A stretch of 64,000 bases of DNA, taken from contig JAJYRQ010000014.1 in NCBI GenBank assembly GCA_021794015.1, forward strand, positions 1-64,000, given 5' to 3'. Shown here piece by piece: positions 49,562-59,106 of the stretch. Each line of letters starts with the position of its first letter. Positions within the stretch are counted from its first letter, which is position 1. The stretch is from Deltaproteobacteria bacterium (lineage in GTDB: Bacteria; Desulfobacterota; Binatia; Binatales; Binataceae). The notes below the pieces were generated by a model. That model ran no database searches, was not told the origin of the DNA, and worked only from the letters and a program-made list of their open reading frames with translations. A program made the translations under genes and the position numbers.

Positions 49562-51982
49562 CTAGCTCATGGAGGGTTCGGCCGGCGCGCCGCTTGCGAA
49601 CTGCGCGGGTGCGATGGAATTGAGCGCCTGCAGCAAAACCGCCTTTCTTACCGGCTTGCTGATATGCGCCGTACATCCGGCGGCCAGGCTCTCCCGCACG
49701 TCGTCGTCGAAGGTCGAGGCGGTAAGCGCGATAATCGGGGTGGGCGCTCGGCCCTGCTCGGTCTCCCAGGCGCGGATGGCCTTGGTGGCCGCGTAGCCGT
49801 CCATCACCGGCATCTGGTGGTCCATCAGCACCAGGTCGTAGCGGCCGCGCCTGAACTTTTCCACCGCCGCGGCGCCGTTGTCGGCAAAGTCGAGGCGGAA
49901 AGGCGCGTCCTTGAGGTAGAGCCGGATGAGCATCTGATTGTCCGGCGAGTCTTCGGCCAGCAGGATGTGAAGCCGGATCTTTTCGGGCGCGGGCGTCACT
50001 TCTGGTCGCGGCGCCGGTTCGGGCTTCTGCTGGGGCTGGGAAGCCGGCGCTTCCAACTCGAGCAGCGTGGTGACGGCCTTTAGCACGTCGGCGCGCTTAA
50101 GCGGTTTGACCACGAAGACGCTGAACCCGGCGTAGCCCAGGCGCGCGGTTTTGACGCCCAGATCGTAGGAGCTGAGCATCGGAATTGCCTTGAGAGGTGG
50201 CGGCCGGTCTGTGCCGGCAGGCGATCCGGCGGCGCCCAGGGTGGCCAGCGCGGCGTCGGCCTCCGGCATCCGGGCATCCAGCAGCAAGCAGTGGTACGGT
50301 TGGCCGGCTTCGGCCTGGCGCTGGATGCAGGCCGAGGCTTCGCTTACGCTGGCCGCCTCGTCAACCGCGGCGCCGGCGGCCTCAAGCATTTCGCGCAGCA
50401 CCTGGCGGCTTACCGGCAGTAGGTCTGCCAGCAGGACGCGCCGTCCGGCCAGAGGCAGTGCAGGTTCTTGTGCTGCCTCTGGCGGCGCAACCTCGAACTC
50501 GAGCCGCACGTGGAAGACGCTGCCCCGGCTCGGCTCGCTTTGCGCCCAGACCTCGCCCTCCATCAGCTCGACCAGCCGTTTTACGATCGTCAGGCCAAGC
50601 CCGCTGCCGCCGTATTTGCGCGTGGTCGAGGAGTCGGCCTGGGTGAAAACGGAGAAGACGGTTGCCAGCTTGCCGGGCGGAATCCCGACGCCGGAATCGG
50701 CAACCGAGAAGTGCAGCCGGCATCTGCCGCCTGCCCGCAGCTCTGCAGGCGTATCGGCGGACGACTCGTTTTCGACCTTCAGCACGATCTCGCCCTGCTC
50801 GGTGAACTTGACCGCGTTGCCGACGAGGTTGAGCAGTATCTGGCGCAGCCTGAGCGGGTCGCCTTTGAGGCGGCGCGGGACGTCAGGGGCAACGTGCACC
50901 ACCAGCTCGAGTCCCTTTTCGTGCGCGCGCAGGCCGAAGGTCGCGCCGGCCTGTTCGGCCAGGTCCACCAGGTTGAACTCGGCATGTTCGAGCTGCAGGC
51001 GTCCGCTTTCGATCCGGGCAACGTCGAGCACGCTGTTGATCAGCTCGAGCAGGACCTGCCCGTTGGCATGCATCGTCTCCAGGTAGTGGCGCTGCTCGGT
51101 ATTGAGCGGGGTTTCCTGGATGATTTCGACCATGCCCAGGATGACGTTCATCGGGGTGCGGATTTCATGTGAGATGGTCGAAAGGAACTCGGACTTGGCC
51201 TGCAACGCAGCCATCGCCGCCCCGCGCGCCGTGGTCAGCTCGCGCTCGGTGTTTTGCAGATCGGCGACGGTCTGCCGAAGCTGGCGCTCGACCCGTTCGC
51301 GTTCGGCGATCTCCGCCCGCAGCCGCTCTCCGCTTACGGTCAGCCGGTCGACTTCAAGCTTTCGCGCGCGTGAGCGCTGCGCATGCCAGGCTGCGCCCTG
51401 CGCCAGCGCCGCGGCAACCAGCAAGCTCACCCAATGGTCGGTTATCAGCGGATCTCTGGCCCATGCCAGGGTCGCATTGAGAGTCATGGCTGCCAAGCCA
51501 GCCACTCCCACCCCTACCTGCCACTTGGGATCCCATGGCACCAGAAGTGCGGTTCCGAAAAACAGTAGCACCAAAGTCTGAAACATCGCCTCAGGTCGGC
51601 CGCCGGTCAGGATGCTGACCATGGTTGCAGCGGCGAGGACCTCGACACACAGACCAAAGGTGACGGCTTGCCACCAGCGTCTAAACCGCGAAGCACAGCT
51701 CAAGCCGAGGACTATGACAGCGGCTGCGAAATTAAGCGCGTGATAGATGGTCAGGAAGGCGATGTGCGGAGCGTTTGAATATCTTTGCCAAATAAGGTAT
51801 AGAGGCTGTGAGACAGCTAGGATGAGCACAGCCATGCGAATCAGGCCGAGGGTGCTACGGAAGTTCCGGTCCTGTGCCTCAGAAGCGGCCCTGTCTAGTT
51901 CGGGCGCGGGCTTACTGGCGCCGGGCCGAACGGAACTGCCGGGCGTCGGGAATTCGCTGTCTTGCGAGTCGGCGGGGCTCAT
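49562..51982 (-). CDS. Hybrid sensor histidine kinase with two receiver domains
   Basis: The 806-residue protein has five to six membrane helices (about 46-195), a coiled coil (about 205-255), HisKA with His272 in STISHEIRTPMNVILGM, HATPase_c (NLVGNAVKFTEQG, DSGVGIPPGKL, YGGSGLGLTIVKRLVELM) and two receiver domains. Receiver 1 (about 515-640) has LLLDARMPEAD but lacks the usual acidic pair at its start (LLADLLPVSRQ). Receiver 2 (about 690-800) is complete: LLAEDSPDNQMLIRLYL, phospho-site in LVLMDHQMPVMDGY, and the lysine in HISKPV. No regulator gene adjoins, so phosphate probably passes to a separate HPt protein. Confidence 0.88.
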   Translation of the reverse strand: MSPADSQDSEFPTPGSSVRPGASKPAPELDRAASEAQDRNFRSTLGLIRMAVLILAVSQPLYLIWQRYSNAPHIAFLTIYHALNFAAAVIVLGLSCASRFRRWWQAVTFGLCVEVLAAATMVSILTGGRPEAMFQTLVLLFFGTALLVPWDPKWQVGVGVAGLAAMTLNATLAWARDPLITDHWVSLLVAAALAQGAAWHAQRSRARKLEVDRLTVSGERLRAEIAERERVERQLRQTVADLQNTERELTTARGAAMAALQAKSEFLSTISHEIRTPMNVILGMVEIIQETPLNTEQRHYLETMHANGQVLLELINSVLDVARIESGRLQLEHAEFNLVDLAEQAGATFGLRAHEKGLELVVHVAPDVPRRLKGDPLRLRQILLNLVGNAVKFTEQGEIVLKVENESSADTPAELRAGGRCRLHFSVADSGVGIPPGKLATVFSVFTQADSSTTRKYGGSGLGLTIVKRLVELMEGEVWAQSEPSRGSVFHVRLEFEVAPPEAAQEPALPLAGRRVLLADLLPVSRQVLREMLEAAGAAVDEAASVSEASACIQRQAEAGQPYHCLLLDARMPEADAALATLGAAGSPAGTDRPPPLKAIPMLSSYDLGVKTARLGYAGFSVFVVKPLKRADVLKAVTTLLELEAPASQPQQKPEPAPRPEVTPAPEKIRLHILLAEDSPDNQMLIRLYLKDAPFRLDFADNGAAAVEKFRRGRYDLVLMDHQMPVMDGYAATKAIRAWETEQGRAPTPIIALTASTFDDDVRESLAAGCTAHISKPVRKAVLLQALNSIAPAQFASGAPAEPSMS

Positions 51983-52646
51983 CGAGAACAACACCTAGGA
52001 GAAGCGCTTTATCCAAAGGAGCTGACCAGAGGCGACAATACGAGCGTAAGGTAGGCAAACGTTCGTATCCGAGGGCTTGACACCCATTGCCGGGTGTTTG
52101 TCCCGTGGCTGCCATCTACACCGCCAGCGACGACTTGGCTGGCGCATCGTTGCAGTGGCTGTCGCCATACGGAGAACCAATGAACGACCAGATAAGGGGG
52201 GCGTTAATGAAGACATAGAAGCAAATCGCGTACCAGCGCGCGAGGGTCATCGTGCAAACCGATCTCCATCCGACCAAGCCACTTCGGAGGCAGGTCTCTG
52301 ACGTGTTGCGCCGGCCCTCTTGCCAGAGCCCCCTTCAGGCGCTGTATCTGCATCGCCACCTCCCCTCCACCTCTCATCAGCAGCAGGCGTTTCCCTCCCC
52401 GTATCGGGACGCTTCAGAGCTTCGCTCTGAAAGTATAACCGAGACAGATTACTCAGGGCTTCGTCCCGGCCTCTCCCGGCGCGCCGTTCGAAACCATCTT
52501 ACCCGGTTCGAACTGCTCAAGGTATCGGCTTTTACGTTCCTAACGCTCGCCGGGCGATGGACGCTGACAGGCGTCTGTCCATCGGCGCGAGCGCTCGTTT
52601 ACAGGTTTGCGGGTCGGATTCCTTACATGGTCAGGAGGTAGCGAAG
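51983..52646. other. Long divergent intergenic region with hairpins
   Basis: No gene is supported between the hybrid kinase and the GNAT-like gene. Three hairpins are visible: ACACCC (52080-52085)/GGGTGT (52092-52097), GCCAGC (52123-52128)/GCTGGC (52138-52143), and a perfect 8-bp stem TTCAGAGC-TTC-GCTCTGAA (52413-52431). The last lies 216 nt upstream of the GTG start at 52647 and could be a leader structure or a terminator for an upstream transcript. Base composition is less G+C-rich than the surroundings. Confidence 0.45.
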
Positions 52647-53375
52647 GTGGAAGTACGCCTCTTATCCACTGGTGCCGAACGAGAAGCCTTCGAGTTGGGG
52701 CTCAAGAAAGCCAGATCGCTTAAGGGCAGCGGCTATAGGGAAAAACCCTCTTCACGCTGGGGTCAGACCCACCTTCTCTTGGCCGATCTCTACGGGGTTT
52801 TTGAGGACGGAGATTTCGATCCCGGCCGGATGCTTGCTGGGTTCAGAGTGCATAGTATGGACCAATTTGGGCCAACTTGCTCAAAGCCAGATCTCTCCCA
52901 CCTACCGCCTGAAGCAGTTTTCGAAATTGGCGAGTTGTGGTCGGTGGCCGGGCTCGATGGGCTCTCGATCCGTGCCGCGCGGGCGCTTTTCGCCGCTCGG
53001 GCAGGATGCGTAATTATACCAGGACTTAAAGGCGCGCAAGCGCTGGTGATTTACGCGGTGGCGCGTCGGTCTGACATGACAGCGGTCTACCCTGAATTCG
53101 AGGCGGTCGGCCCGCTTATCAGATACCCTTTCGTGGAGAGCTTGGATGGAGGTCCAGTCTACACGCAGCCCATGGTGCTGCAGGGGCGCGCATTGCTCGA
53201 AGTGATGTCGCACTTCTGGGCGGAAGGATTCGAGACCAACGACGACTATTCCCGCATCCGCATTAAAAACCCATTCGCGGTCAGGCATGTGGAACTGAGC
53301 CCGGACGCTCGGCACGAGGCTGCCGCGGCGAGCGCTGCAACCGGTGGCCACGCTTTAAGCAGTGTGGCTGCCTGA
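52647..53375 (+). CDS. GNAT-fold protein, possibly FeeM/LuxI-like N-acyltransferase
   Basis: The 242-residue protein starts at a GTG with a perfect AGGAGG 8 nt upstream. I recognise no close family. The order of elements recalls FeeM- and LuxI-type N-acyl synthases: an N-terminal helix with FELGLKKARSLKGSGYREK, a loop with LLLADLYGVFEDGDFDPG, a strand with GRMLAGFRVH, then VFEIGELWSVAG where those enzymes have E-x-x-R/L-V, and a helical C-terminus with MTAVYPEFEAVGPLIRYP. The signature W and R residues of true LuxI proteins are not all present. An acylated signal or lipid product is possible. Function remains open. Confidence 0.45.
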   Translation: MEVRLLSTGAEREAFELGLKKARSLKGSGYREKPSSRWGQTHLLLADLYGVFEDGDFDPGRMLAGFRVHSMDQFGPTCSKPDLSHLPPEAVFEIGELWSVAGLDGLSIRAARALFAARAGCVIIPGLKGAQALVIYAVARRSDMTAVYPEFEAVGPLIRYPFVESLDGGPVYTQPMVLQGRALLEVMSHFWAEGFETNDDYSRIRIKNPFAVRHVELSPDARHEAAAASAATGGHALSSVAA

Positions 53376-53569
53376 GCATCACTGCAGCGCACGAACTGTT
53401 TCTGCGGGATAGAGCGCCCGGCGTCGCGCGTGGCTTCGCCGAATCTGCCGGCCGCTCCGGCCCCGAACGCCCGGGTTGAACCACGGGCATCCGGGTGCTG
53501 CCCAAATATGGCCGCGCTCGTCTTCGGGCTGCCGCGGCTTAGCCTAAGCGCGGATCGCGGGGGCTTTTT

Positions 53570-54955
53570 GTGTGCACTTCGGTTGGATCGTTCGCCAGAT
53601 GGCTGCTGATCTGCCTGTCGGTCGTAGGCATTAGCAGCCTCGGTCAAAAAGCGGCGCGGGCGGCCGAAAGCGGCGGCGCGACGGCGGCCGCCCATGGAGC
53701 CTGGCAGGTAAGCCGCGGCCGTTTGGCCGAGGCCGTGGCGGCGGCCGCCGTGGTTGCGTTGCCCGACGGCCGCGTGTTGATCGCCGGGGGCGATATCGGC
53801 GGAAAGCTGATGCAGGTCGTGCCCCAGGGGCTCTTCATCACCTCGACCGGCGCAGCCGAGGTCTACGATCCTCGAAGCGACAGCTTCAGGTTGCTCGGCG
53901 CCAGGATGCTGCATGACCGCGAGGCGGCCGCCGGGGTGGTGCTGAGTGTGGGACCTTATGCCGGGAGCGTTTTGATTCCAGGCGGCCTGAGCTGCAGGCG
54001 CGGGCTCATGGGTGGGAACTGTCAGGCTCTGGCCAGCGCCGAGTTGTACGATCCCAAGACGGGGCGCTTCACGGCCGCCGGGGTGCCGGACGATGCCGGC
54101 ATGATAGCGGCCCGCGCCAACTACGCAATCGCGCCGATCGAGGGCTGCCACTGCGTGCGCGAAGGCGACATTCTGATTGCCGGCGGCTTTAGCGGCACGT
54201 TAACCACCGGCTCGACGATCGCGCAGAGCGCCGGGCCGGTTCGCAGCGCCGAGCTTTACGATCCGCGTCTTAACCGATTCTTTGCAACACAGGGCACTAT
54301 GCATAGCCCGCGGGAGAATGCCGTTGCGGTAGCGCTGGGCGACGGCCGGGTGCTGATCGCGGGCGGCGACTCGGCGGGGTTTTTCGCTCACAGCCTCGCC
54401 AGCGCCGAGCTTTACGATCCGGCAAGCGACACGTTTACGCCGGTGGCGAGCATGCATCTGTCGCGCGAGCTGGCTGCGGGCGTGCTGCTTCCTGCTTCGC
54501 CCGGTCAGCCCGGCCCTCGCCGCGTGCTGATAACCGGCGGCCTTGCCGCCAGGAACGAACTGATGGGCTCCTCCACCGACACGGCCGAGCTGTTCGATCC
54601 GCAAGACAACAGCTTCGCCCTTACTGCCGGGAAAATGAGCGCGCCGCGCACCGGACATCCGATGACCGTGCTGCCCGACGGCCGGGTGCTGGTGGCTGGC
54701 GGCATCGACGTTTCCGGTTGGGGCAGCATGATGAATGTTGCCCAGACCAGCGTGGAGACGGCCGATATCTACGACCCTGCCACCGGGAGGTTTATTGCGG
54801 CGGGGCGACTGCCCAAGGCGCGCGGAGCGACGTTGGTTGCACCGCGCATCGCCGATGGCATGGTGCTTTACCCCGGCGGCGAGTTGTGCAACGGGCGCAG
54901 CGGCCTGTTTGCGTCCTGCCGGCCGCTTGCCTCTGCCCTGCTCTTCACGCCGTAA
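53570..54955 (+). CDS. Secreted Kelch-repeat beta-propeller protein
   Basis: The 461-residue exported protein has a hydrophobic leader (about 8-32, cleavage near ARAAES) and about six to seven Kelch-type blades. Each blade repeats the pattern ALPDGRVLIAGG...AELYDP...F...G.M...R; examples are DGRVLIAGGDIGG, SAELYDPKTGRF, DGRVLIAGGDSAG, AELFDPQDNSF and DGRVLVAGGIDVSG. The start codon is GTG. Such proteins bind glycans or act as copper-oxidase-like enzymes, but no galactose-oxidase residues are obvious. Role unknown. Confidence 0.8.
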   Translation: MCTSVGSFARWLLICLSVVGISSLGQKAARAAESGGATAAAHGAWQVSRGRLAEAVAAAAVVALPDGRVLIAGGDIGGKLMQVVPQGLFITSTGAAEVYDPRSDSFRLLGARMLHDREAAAGVVLSVGPYAGSVLIPGGLSCRRGLMGGNCQALASAELYDPKTGRFTAAGVPDDAGMIAARANYAIAPIEGCHCVREGDILIAGGFSGTLTTGSTIAQSAGPVRSAELYDPRLNRFFATQGTMHSPRENAVAVALGDGRVLIAGGDSAGFFAHSLASAELYDPASDTFTPVASMHLSRELAAGVLLPASPGQPGPRRVLITGGLAARNELMGSSTDTAELFDPQDNSFALTAGKMSAPRTGHPMTVLPDGRVLVAGGIDVSGWGSMMNVAQTSVETADIYDPATGRFIAAGRLPKARGATLVAPRIADGMVLYPGGELCNGRSGLFASCRPLASALLFTP

Positions 54956-55154
54956 GTTTGCCGGCGCGTTGCCGGGGATCGGGCGGGCAGGCACGCTACT
55001 GCGCGCGCCGGCGCGGCAACGAGCGTCGCGGCTTGCTTCTCGGGCTGGTTCGAGGCAATGTCAACATGATTCGTTCCCGGTCTGTGCAGCGGCCTGGGAG
55101 CGCTCGTGTGCGGGGTATTGCCTGAAAAGCCTTCGACCTACAGGAGGGGTGAAG

Positions 55155-56378
55155 ATGACTGCAAGATTTCGCGGCCTTATCGCGGCCTGGGTGGCAGCGG
55201 CGGCTTTCCTTGTTGTGGCGATGGGCCAGGCCCGCGCCGCCGCGCCGGTGAATGTTGCCCTGATCTTTCCGCTCTCGGGCCCCAACGCCAGTGTCGGCGA
55301 GCAGAGCGTGAACGGCGCCAAGCTTGCTGCCGAGGAAATCAACCAGGCCGGCGGCATCAAAAGCCTCGGCGGCGCGCAGCTCAAGCTTATCGTCGCCGAC
55401 TCGACCAACAATCCTCAGGGCTCGGTGACGACCACCGAGCGCATCCTGGCACAGCATCAGCTCTCGGCCGTCTGCGGCATGGGCATCTCGCCGCTTACGG
55501 TGGCTGCGATGCCGGCGATGGTCCGCCACCACGTGCCGCTGGTAACCAATTCGATTGCCGAGGAGTTGATAACGCCGAGCAACGGCGGCTACGTTTTCCA
55601 GGTTGGCGCGCATGCCCGGCAGTTCGGCGAGCAGCAGGTCCGCTTCCTGCGCTACCTCAACACCCAGTACAGGATGAACCTCACTAAGGCGGGGGTCCTT
55701 TATATCAACAATCCCTACGGGCTGGCCACGCGCAAAGGGATCGAGCACGTGACCAAGGCGGCCGGTCTCGAGGTGGTCTTTGATTCGGCCTACCCAGGCA
55801 ACATTACCGACGCCAGCCCGCTGGTAGCTCGCATCCAGCGTTCCGGCGCGCAGGTGCTTTTTGCGGCCTCCTACGTCTCTGACGCGCAGCTCATCCTGAC
55901 CGCGTTGCGCGGCGCCGATAGCCACATCCTGGTGATCGGCGCCGGCGGCGGCTACATCTGGCCGCCGATCGGGCAGGCCCTTGGCAAACGGGTCAATGGG
56001 CTTTTGGGTGTTGCCATGTGGAACTTCAATTCGATGAACGTTACGCGCAACCGGCACTTGGTCGAGGTAACGCGCCGCTACGCTCGGCTTTACGGCACCT
56101 TCATGCCCGAGCAGGCCGGCACGGGCTACGCAGGCATGTTCGTGATCGCCGCCGCGCTGGAGCGGGCCGCCTCGGCCGATCCGGCCAAGGTGCGCGACGC
56201 GCTGGCAAAAGTTGACATCGACCGCGGCGGAGCGACAATCATGCAGCCCGGCCGCGTTGCCTTCGGCCCCAACGGGGGCAACAAGTATATCGAGCCGGTG
56301 GTGGTGCAGTGGCAGGGCGGCGTCCCGCACACGATTTTTCCTGAGACCCTGGCCACGGCGCATCTGCACAAGCCTTAA
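55155..56378 (+). CDS. livK: Branched-chain amino-acid ABC transporter substrate-binding protein
   Basis: The 407-residue periplasmic protein (signal peptide ending ARAAAP) belongs to the LivJ/LivK/AmiC type I binding proteins. Typical blocks are VALIFPLSGPNASVGEQSVNGA, shown as IFPLSGPNASVG, and NGAKLAAEEINQAGG, VADSTNNPQGS, VPLVTNSIAEELI and YINNPYGLATRKG. The ligand could be an amino acid, amide, urea or aromatic acid. AGGAGGGG precedes the ATG at 55155 by about 5 nt; the longer overlapping frame is out of register. First gene of livKHMGF. Confidence 0.9.
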   Translation: MTARFRGLIAAWVAAAAFLVVAMGQARAAAPVNVALIFPLSGPNASVGEQSVNGAKLAAEEINQAGGIKSLGGAQLKLIVADSTNNPQGSVTTTERILAQHQLSAVCGMGISPLTVAAMPAMVRHHVPLVTNSIAEELITPSNGGYVFQVGAHARQFGEQQVRFLRYLNTQYRMNLTKAGVLYINNPYGLATRKGIEHVTKAAGLEVVFDSAYPGNITDASPLVARIQRSGAQVLFAASYVSDAQLILTALRGADSHILVIGAGGGYIWPPIGQALGKRVNGLLGVAMWNFNSMNVTRNRHLVEVTRRYARLYGTFMPEQAGTGYAGMFVIAAALERAASADPAKVRDALAKVDIDRGGATIMQPGRVAFGPNGGNKYIEPVVVQWQGGVPHTIFPETLATAHLHKP

Positions 56379-56418
56379 GCGCCGGCCTCGGCCGCGCGGC
56401 AGTCCGCTCTGCTGATCG

Positions 56419-57303
56419 ATGGTCTTTCTGCTCCAGTCGCTGATCAACGGTCTCTTGATCGGCGGCGTCTACGCGCTGGTGGCCATGGGGCTCAACCTCA
56501 TGTTCGGCGTGATGAAGCTGGTCAATTTCGCCCACGGCGAGTTTCTGATGGCGGGCATGTACGCGGCGGTGCTGCTGGCGGGCCTGGGCGTGCCCGCCGG
56601 CTTTTGGGGGCTTTACTGGGTGGCGCTGCCGGGCGCGTTCCTGATGGGAGGGCTGGGCTGCGCGGTCTACCTTTTGCTGCTGCGCCGCGCGGCCGCTTTC
56701 GGCGAGGCGGCGCAGATACTGCTCACCGTCGGTCTCTCGCTCGGGATGCAGGGCGCGGCGCAGGTGCTGGCAGGCTCCGACTTCAGGCTGGTGCCCAACC
56801 CGATTAACGGCGCGGCGTTGCGCCTGGGAGGCGTGACCGTTCAGATCGGGCCGCTGGTCGCCTTCGCGGTCGCGCTTGCGGTAACGGCCGCAATGGCCTG
56901 GCTGCTCGGCCGTAGCTGGTTCGGCCGCGCTGCGCGCGCGGTGGCGGAGGATATCGCGCTGGCCCAGGCGCTGGGGGTGGACGCGCGGCGTGTTTTTCTG
57001 ATGACCGCGGCGCTGGCCGCCGGCCTTGCCGGTCTTGCCGGGGCGCTGATCATTCCGTATCACTACACCTTTCCCAACGTTGGGCAGAGCTTTGTAATTG
57101 TGGCTTTCCTGGCGATCGTGATTGCCGGGCTGGGCAACGTGCTGGGCGCGGTGCTGGGCGGTCTTTTGCTGGGCATGGTGCAATCGGTGACCGCTTCCTA
57201 CCTTGACCTGGATTTGTCGACCGCGGCGATCTACGTTCTCTTCCTGGCGGTGCTTCTTTTGCGCCCGCAAGGTCTTTTTACCCGCCGCGCGCGCACGGTG
57301 TGA
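56419..57303 (+). CDS. livH: Branched-chain amino-acid ABC permease LivH
   Basis: This is a 294-residue inner-membrane permease with about eight helices. Family blocks are NGLLIGGVYALVAMGLNLMFGV near the start (NGLLIGGVYALVAMGLN), KLVNFAHGEFLMAGMY, RAVAEDIALAQALGVDARRVF and VIAGLGNVLGAVLGGLLLG. It forms the translocation channel with LivM. It starts 40 nt after livK. Confidence 0.92.
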   Translation: MVFLLQSLINGLLIGGVYALVAMGLNLMFGVMKLVNFAHGEFLMAGMYAAVLLAGLGVPAGFWGLYWVALPGAFLMGGLGCAVYLLLLRRAAAFGEAAQILLTVGLSLGMQGAAQVLAGSDFRLVPNPINGAALRLGGVTVQIGPLVAFAVALAVTAAMAWLLGRSWFGRAARAVAEDIALAQALGVDARRVFLMTAALAAGLAGLAGALIIPYHYTFPNVGQSFVIVAFLAIVIAGLGNVLGAVLGGLLLGMVQSVTASYLDLDLSTAAIYVLFLAVLLLRPQGLFTRRARTV

Positions 57304-57388
57304 GCTTTTGCCGACCGCTGGTGGGTGGCGCTGGCGGCGCGCTTGTCTGACGGCTGCGGGGCGGCAGGCGTTGTAAGAGCGACCAAGG

Positions 57389-58372
57389 ATGATGCTGCTT
57401 AAAGCTTTGGCCGTCTGGGTGCTGGCGTTGGCGCTGGGTTTTTTTGCCGGCAGCGGCTATCTGGTCCAGATGGCGACGGCGACGGCGATTCTGGCGCTGT
57501 GGGGTCAGAGCTGGAACCTGTTCAGCGGCCTTTCGGGCAACATCTCGCTGGGCCACTCGGCGTTTGTTGCCACCGCGGTCTACATCACGCTGGTGCTGTT
57601 TGTCCGCTGGGGAGTGCCGCCGCTTTGGGGCGGCTTTTGCGGCGTTGGCGCGGCGGTTGCTCTGGCGGCGCTGATTGGGGCCGCGACGCTGCGGCTGCAT
57701 GGTCCCTATTTTTCGCTGGCCACGCTGGCCGCGGCGGCCGTGGTCCTGGCGCTTATTCTGCACTACCCGGACCTTACCGGCGGCGCCAGCGGGGTTGCTC
57801 TTGCCTTTACGCACAACGCGGCGCTCTCGCTTGAATTCACCGACGGCCGCGTCTACTACGCGATTGCCGTGACGCTGCTCTTTGCGACAACGCTGCTGGT
57901 GCGCTGGGTGCGGCAAAGCCGGCTGGGCTATTACATCGCAGCCATCAAAAGCAGCGAACAGACGGCCGCCGCGGCCGGCGTGCATGTTGCCCGGGTCAAG
58001 GTTGCGGCCTTCTGTCTGAGCGCCGGGCTGACCGCCGTGGGCAGCGTGGTTTACGTCTTCTATCTTGGCTTTGCCGATCCCAACTACCTGGCCGGGCTTA
58101 CCCTGTCGATCGAGATCGCCCTGGTTGCTTTTCTCGGCGGCGCCGACTTTCTGCTCGGCCCCCTGGTGGGCGCGATATTTTTTGAGCTGATCGATACCGG
58201 CGCCAATGCGCTGGTCGGCGCCTCCGGCGGATGGGACATGATGGTGCTGGGCTTTGCGGTCGTGGCTGCGGTCATGATCGAGCCGCGCGGACTTTGCGCC
58301 ATGGCCGTGCGGGGATGGGAGGCGCTGCGCTGCGCCTTCGGCTACGGCGGAAAGACGCTGGCGCCCGTATGA
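57389..58372 (+). CDS. livM: Branched-chain amino-acid ABC permease LivM
   Basis: The 327-residue permease has about nine helices. LivM marks are WGQSWNLFSGLSGNISLGHSA (shown as WNLFSGLSGNISLGHSA), GPYFSLATLA, YYIAAIKSSEQTAAAAGV, and the C-terminal IEPRGL segment. It pairs with LivH. The stop overlaps the livG start (ATGA). Two methionines open the frame; the first has only a weak ribosome site. Confidence 0.92.
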   Translation: MMLLKALAVWVLALALGFFAGSGYLVQMATATAILALWGQSWNLFSGLSGNISLGHSAFVATAVYITLVLFVRWGVPPLWGGFCGVGAAVALAALIGAATLRLHGPYFSLATLAAAAVVLALILHYPDLTGGASGVALAFTHNAALSLEFTDGRVYYAIAVTLLFATTLLVRWVRQSRLGYYIAAIKSSEQTAAAAGVHVARVKVAAFCLSAGLTAVGSVVYVFYLGFADPNYLAGLTLSIEIALVAFLGGADFLLGPLVGAIFFELIDTGANALVGASGGWDMMVLGFAVVAAVMIEPRGLCAMAVRGWEALRCAFGYGGKTLAPV

Positions 58373-59106
58373 CCCCGCTTTTGGAAATCAAAGCGGTCAA
58401 CAAGTCTTTCGGCGCGCTGCGCTCGCTGGTCGACCTATCGCTAACGCTCGACGGCGCAAGCATCGTCGGCCTGGTCGGCCCCAACGGCGCCGGGAAGAGC
58501 ACGCTCATCAACGTGTTGAGCGGCGTCTATCGGGCCGATTCCGGAACCGTTTGCCTGGCCGGCACCCGGCTTGACGGAGTTTCGACCGCCGGCCGGGCCC
58601 GCCTCGGCTTGGTGCGCACCTTCCAGCGGCCCACGCCGATCCCGGAACTTAAGGCGCTGGACAGCGTGCTAATCGGCGGCCTAAGCCGCGGCCTTACGCT
58701 GCGCCAGGCGCGGCGCAAGGCCCGCGAGACGCTGGAACTGCTCGGGATCGCCGCCATCGTCGACTTGCCGCCCCACCTGATGCCGGCGGCCCATGTGAAG
58801 CTGCTCGACTTCGCCCGGGTGCTGATGCTTGAGCCGCGCGTGGTGCTGCTCGATGAGCTGATGGTGGGGCTCTCCGCCGCCGAAATAGCCGCGCTCCAGC
58901 GCGCCCTGGAAGAGCTTACCGGCCGGGGCATGGCGTTTATCGTGGTCGAGCACTTGATGTACGTGATCAGGCGGCTTAGCCATCGGCTGGTCGTAATGGA
59001 CGCCGGCCGCCTAATCGCCGACGGCGAGCCGGGCGCGGTCATGAGCGACCCCAAAGTGGTGGAGGCCTATTTGGGTGGAGACACACACGGCTGGGACGCT
59101 GCTTGA
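58369..59106 (+). CDS. livG: Branched-chain amino-acid ABC ATPase LivG
   Basis: The 245-residue ATPase has Walker A GPNGAGKST, the LivG-specific RTFQRPTPIPELKALDSVL segment, a Walker B VVLLDELMVGLS, and the H-loop in VVEHLMYV. The ABC signature is degenerate: where LSGGQQ would be expected it reads MPAAHVKLLDFARVL, so LSGGQ is not visible. This may weaken hydrolysis, with LivF carrying an intact motif. ATG 58369 overlaps livM by 4 nt, and livF begins 32 nt before its end. Confidence 0.88.
   Translation: MTPLLEIKAVNKSFGALRSLVDLSLTLDGASIVGLVGPNGAGKSTLINVLSGVYRADSGTVCLAGTRLDGVSTAGRARLGLVRTFQRPTPIPELKALDSVLIGGLSRGLTLRQARRKARETLELLGIAAIVDLPPHLMPAAHVKLLDFARVLMLEPRVVLLDELMVGLSAAEIAALQRALEELTGRGMAFIVVEHLMYVIRRLSHRLVVMDAGRLIADGEPGAVMSDPKVVEAYLGGDTHGWDAA

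Noticed and set aside
54996..56447. A 483-codon minus-strand frame over livK
   Set aside because: It mirrors the LivK coding sequence and has no recognisable domain.
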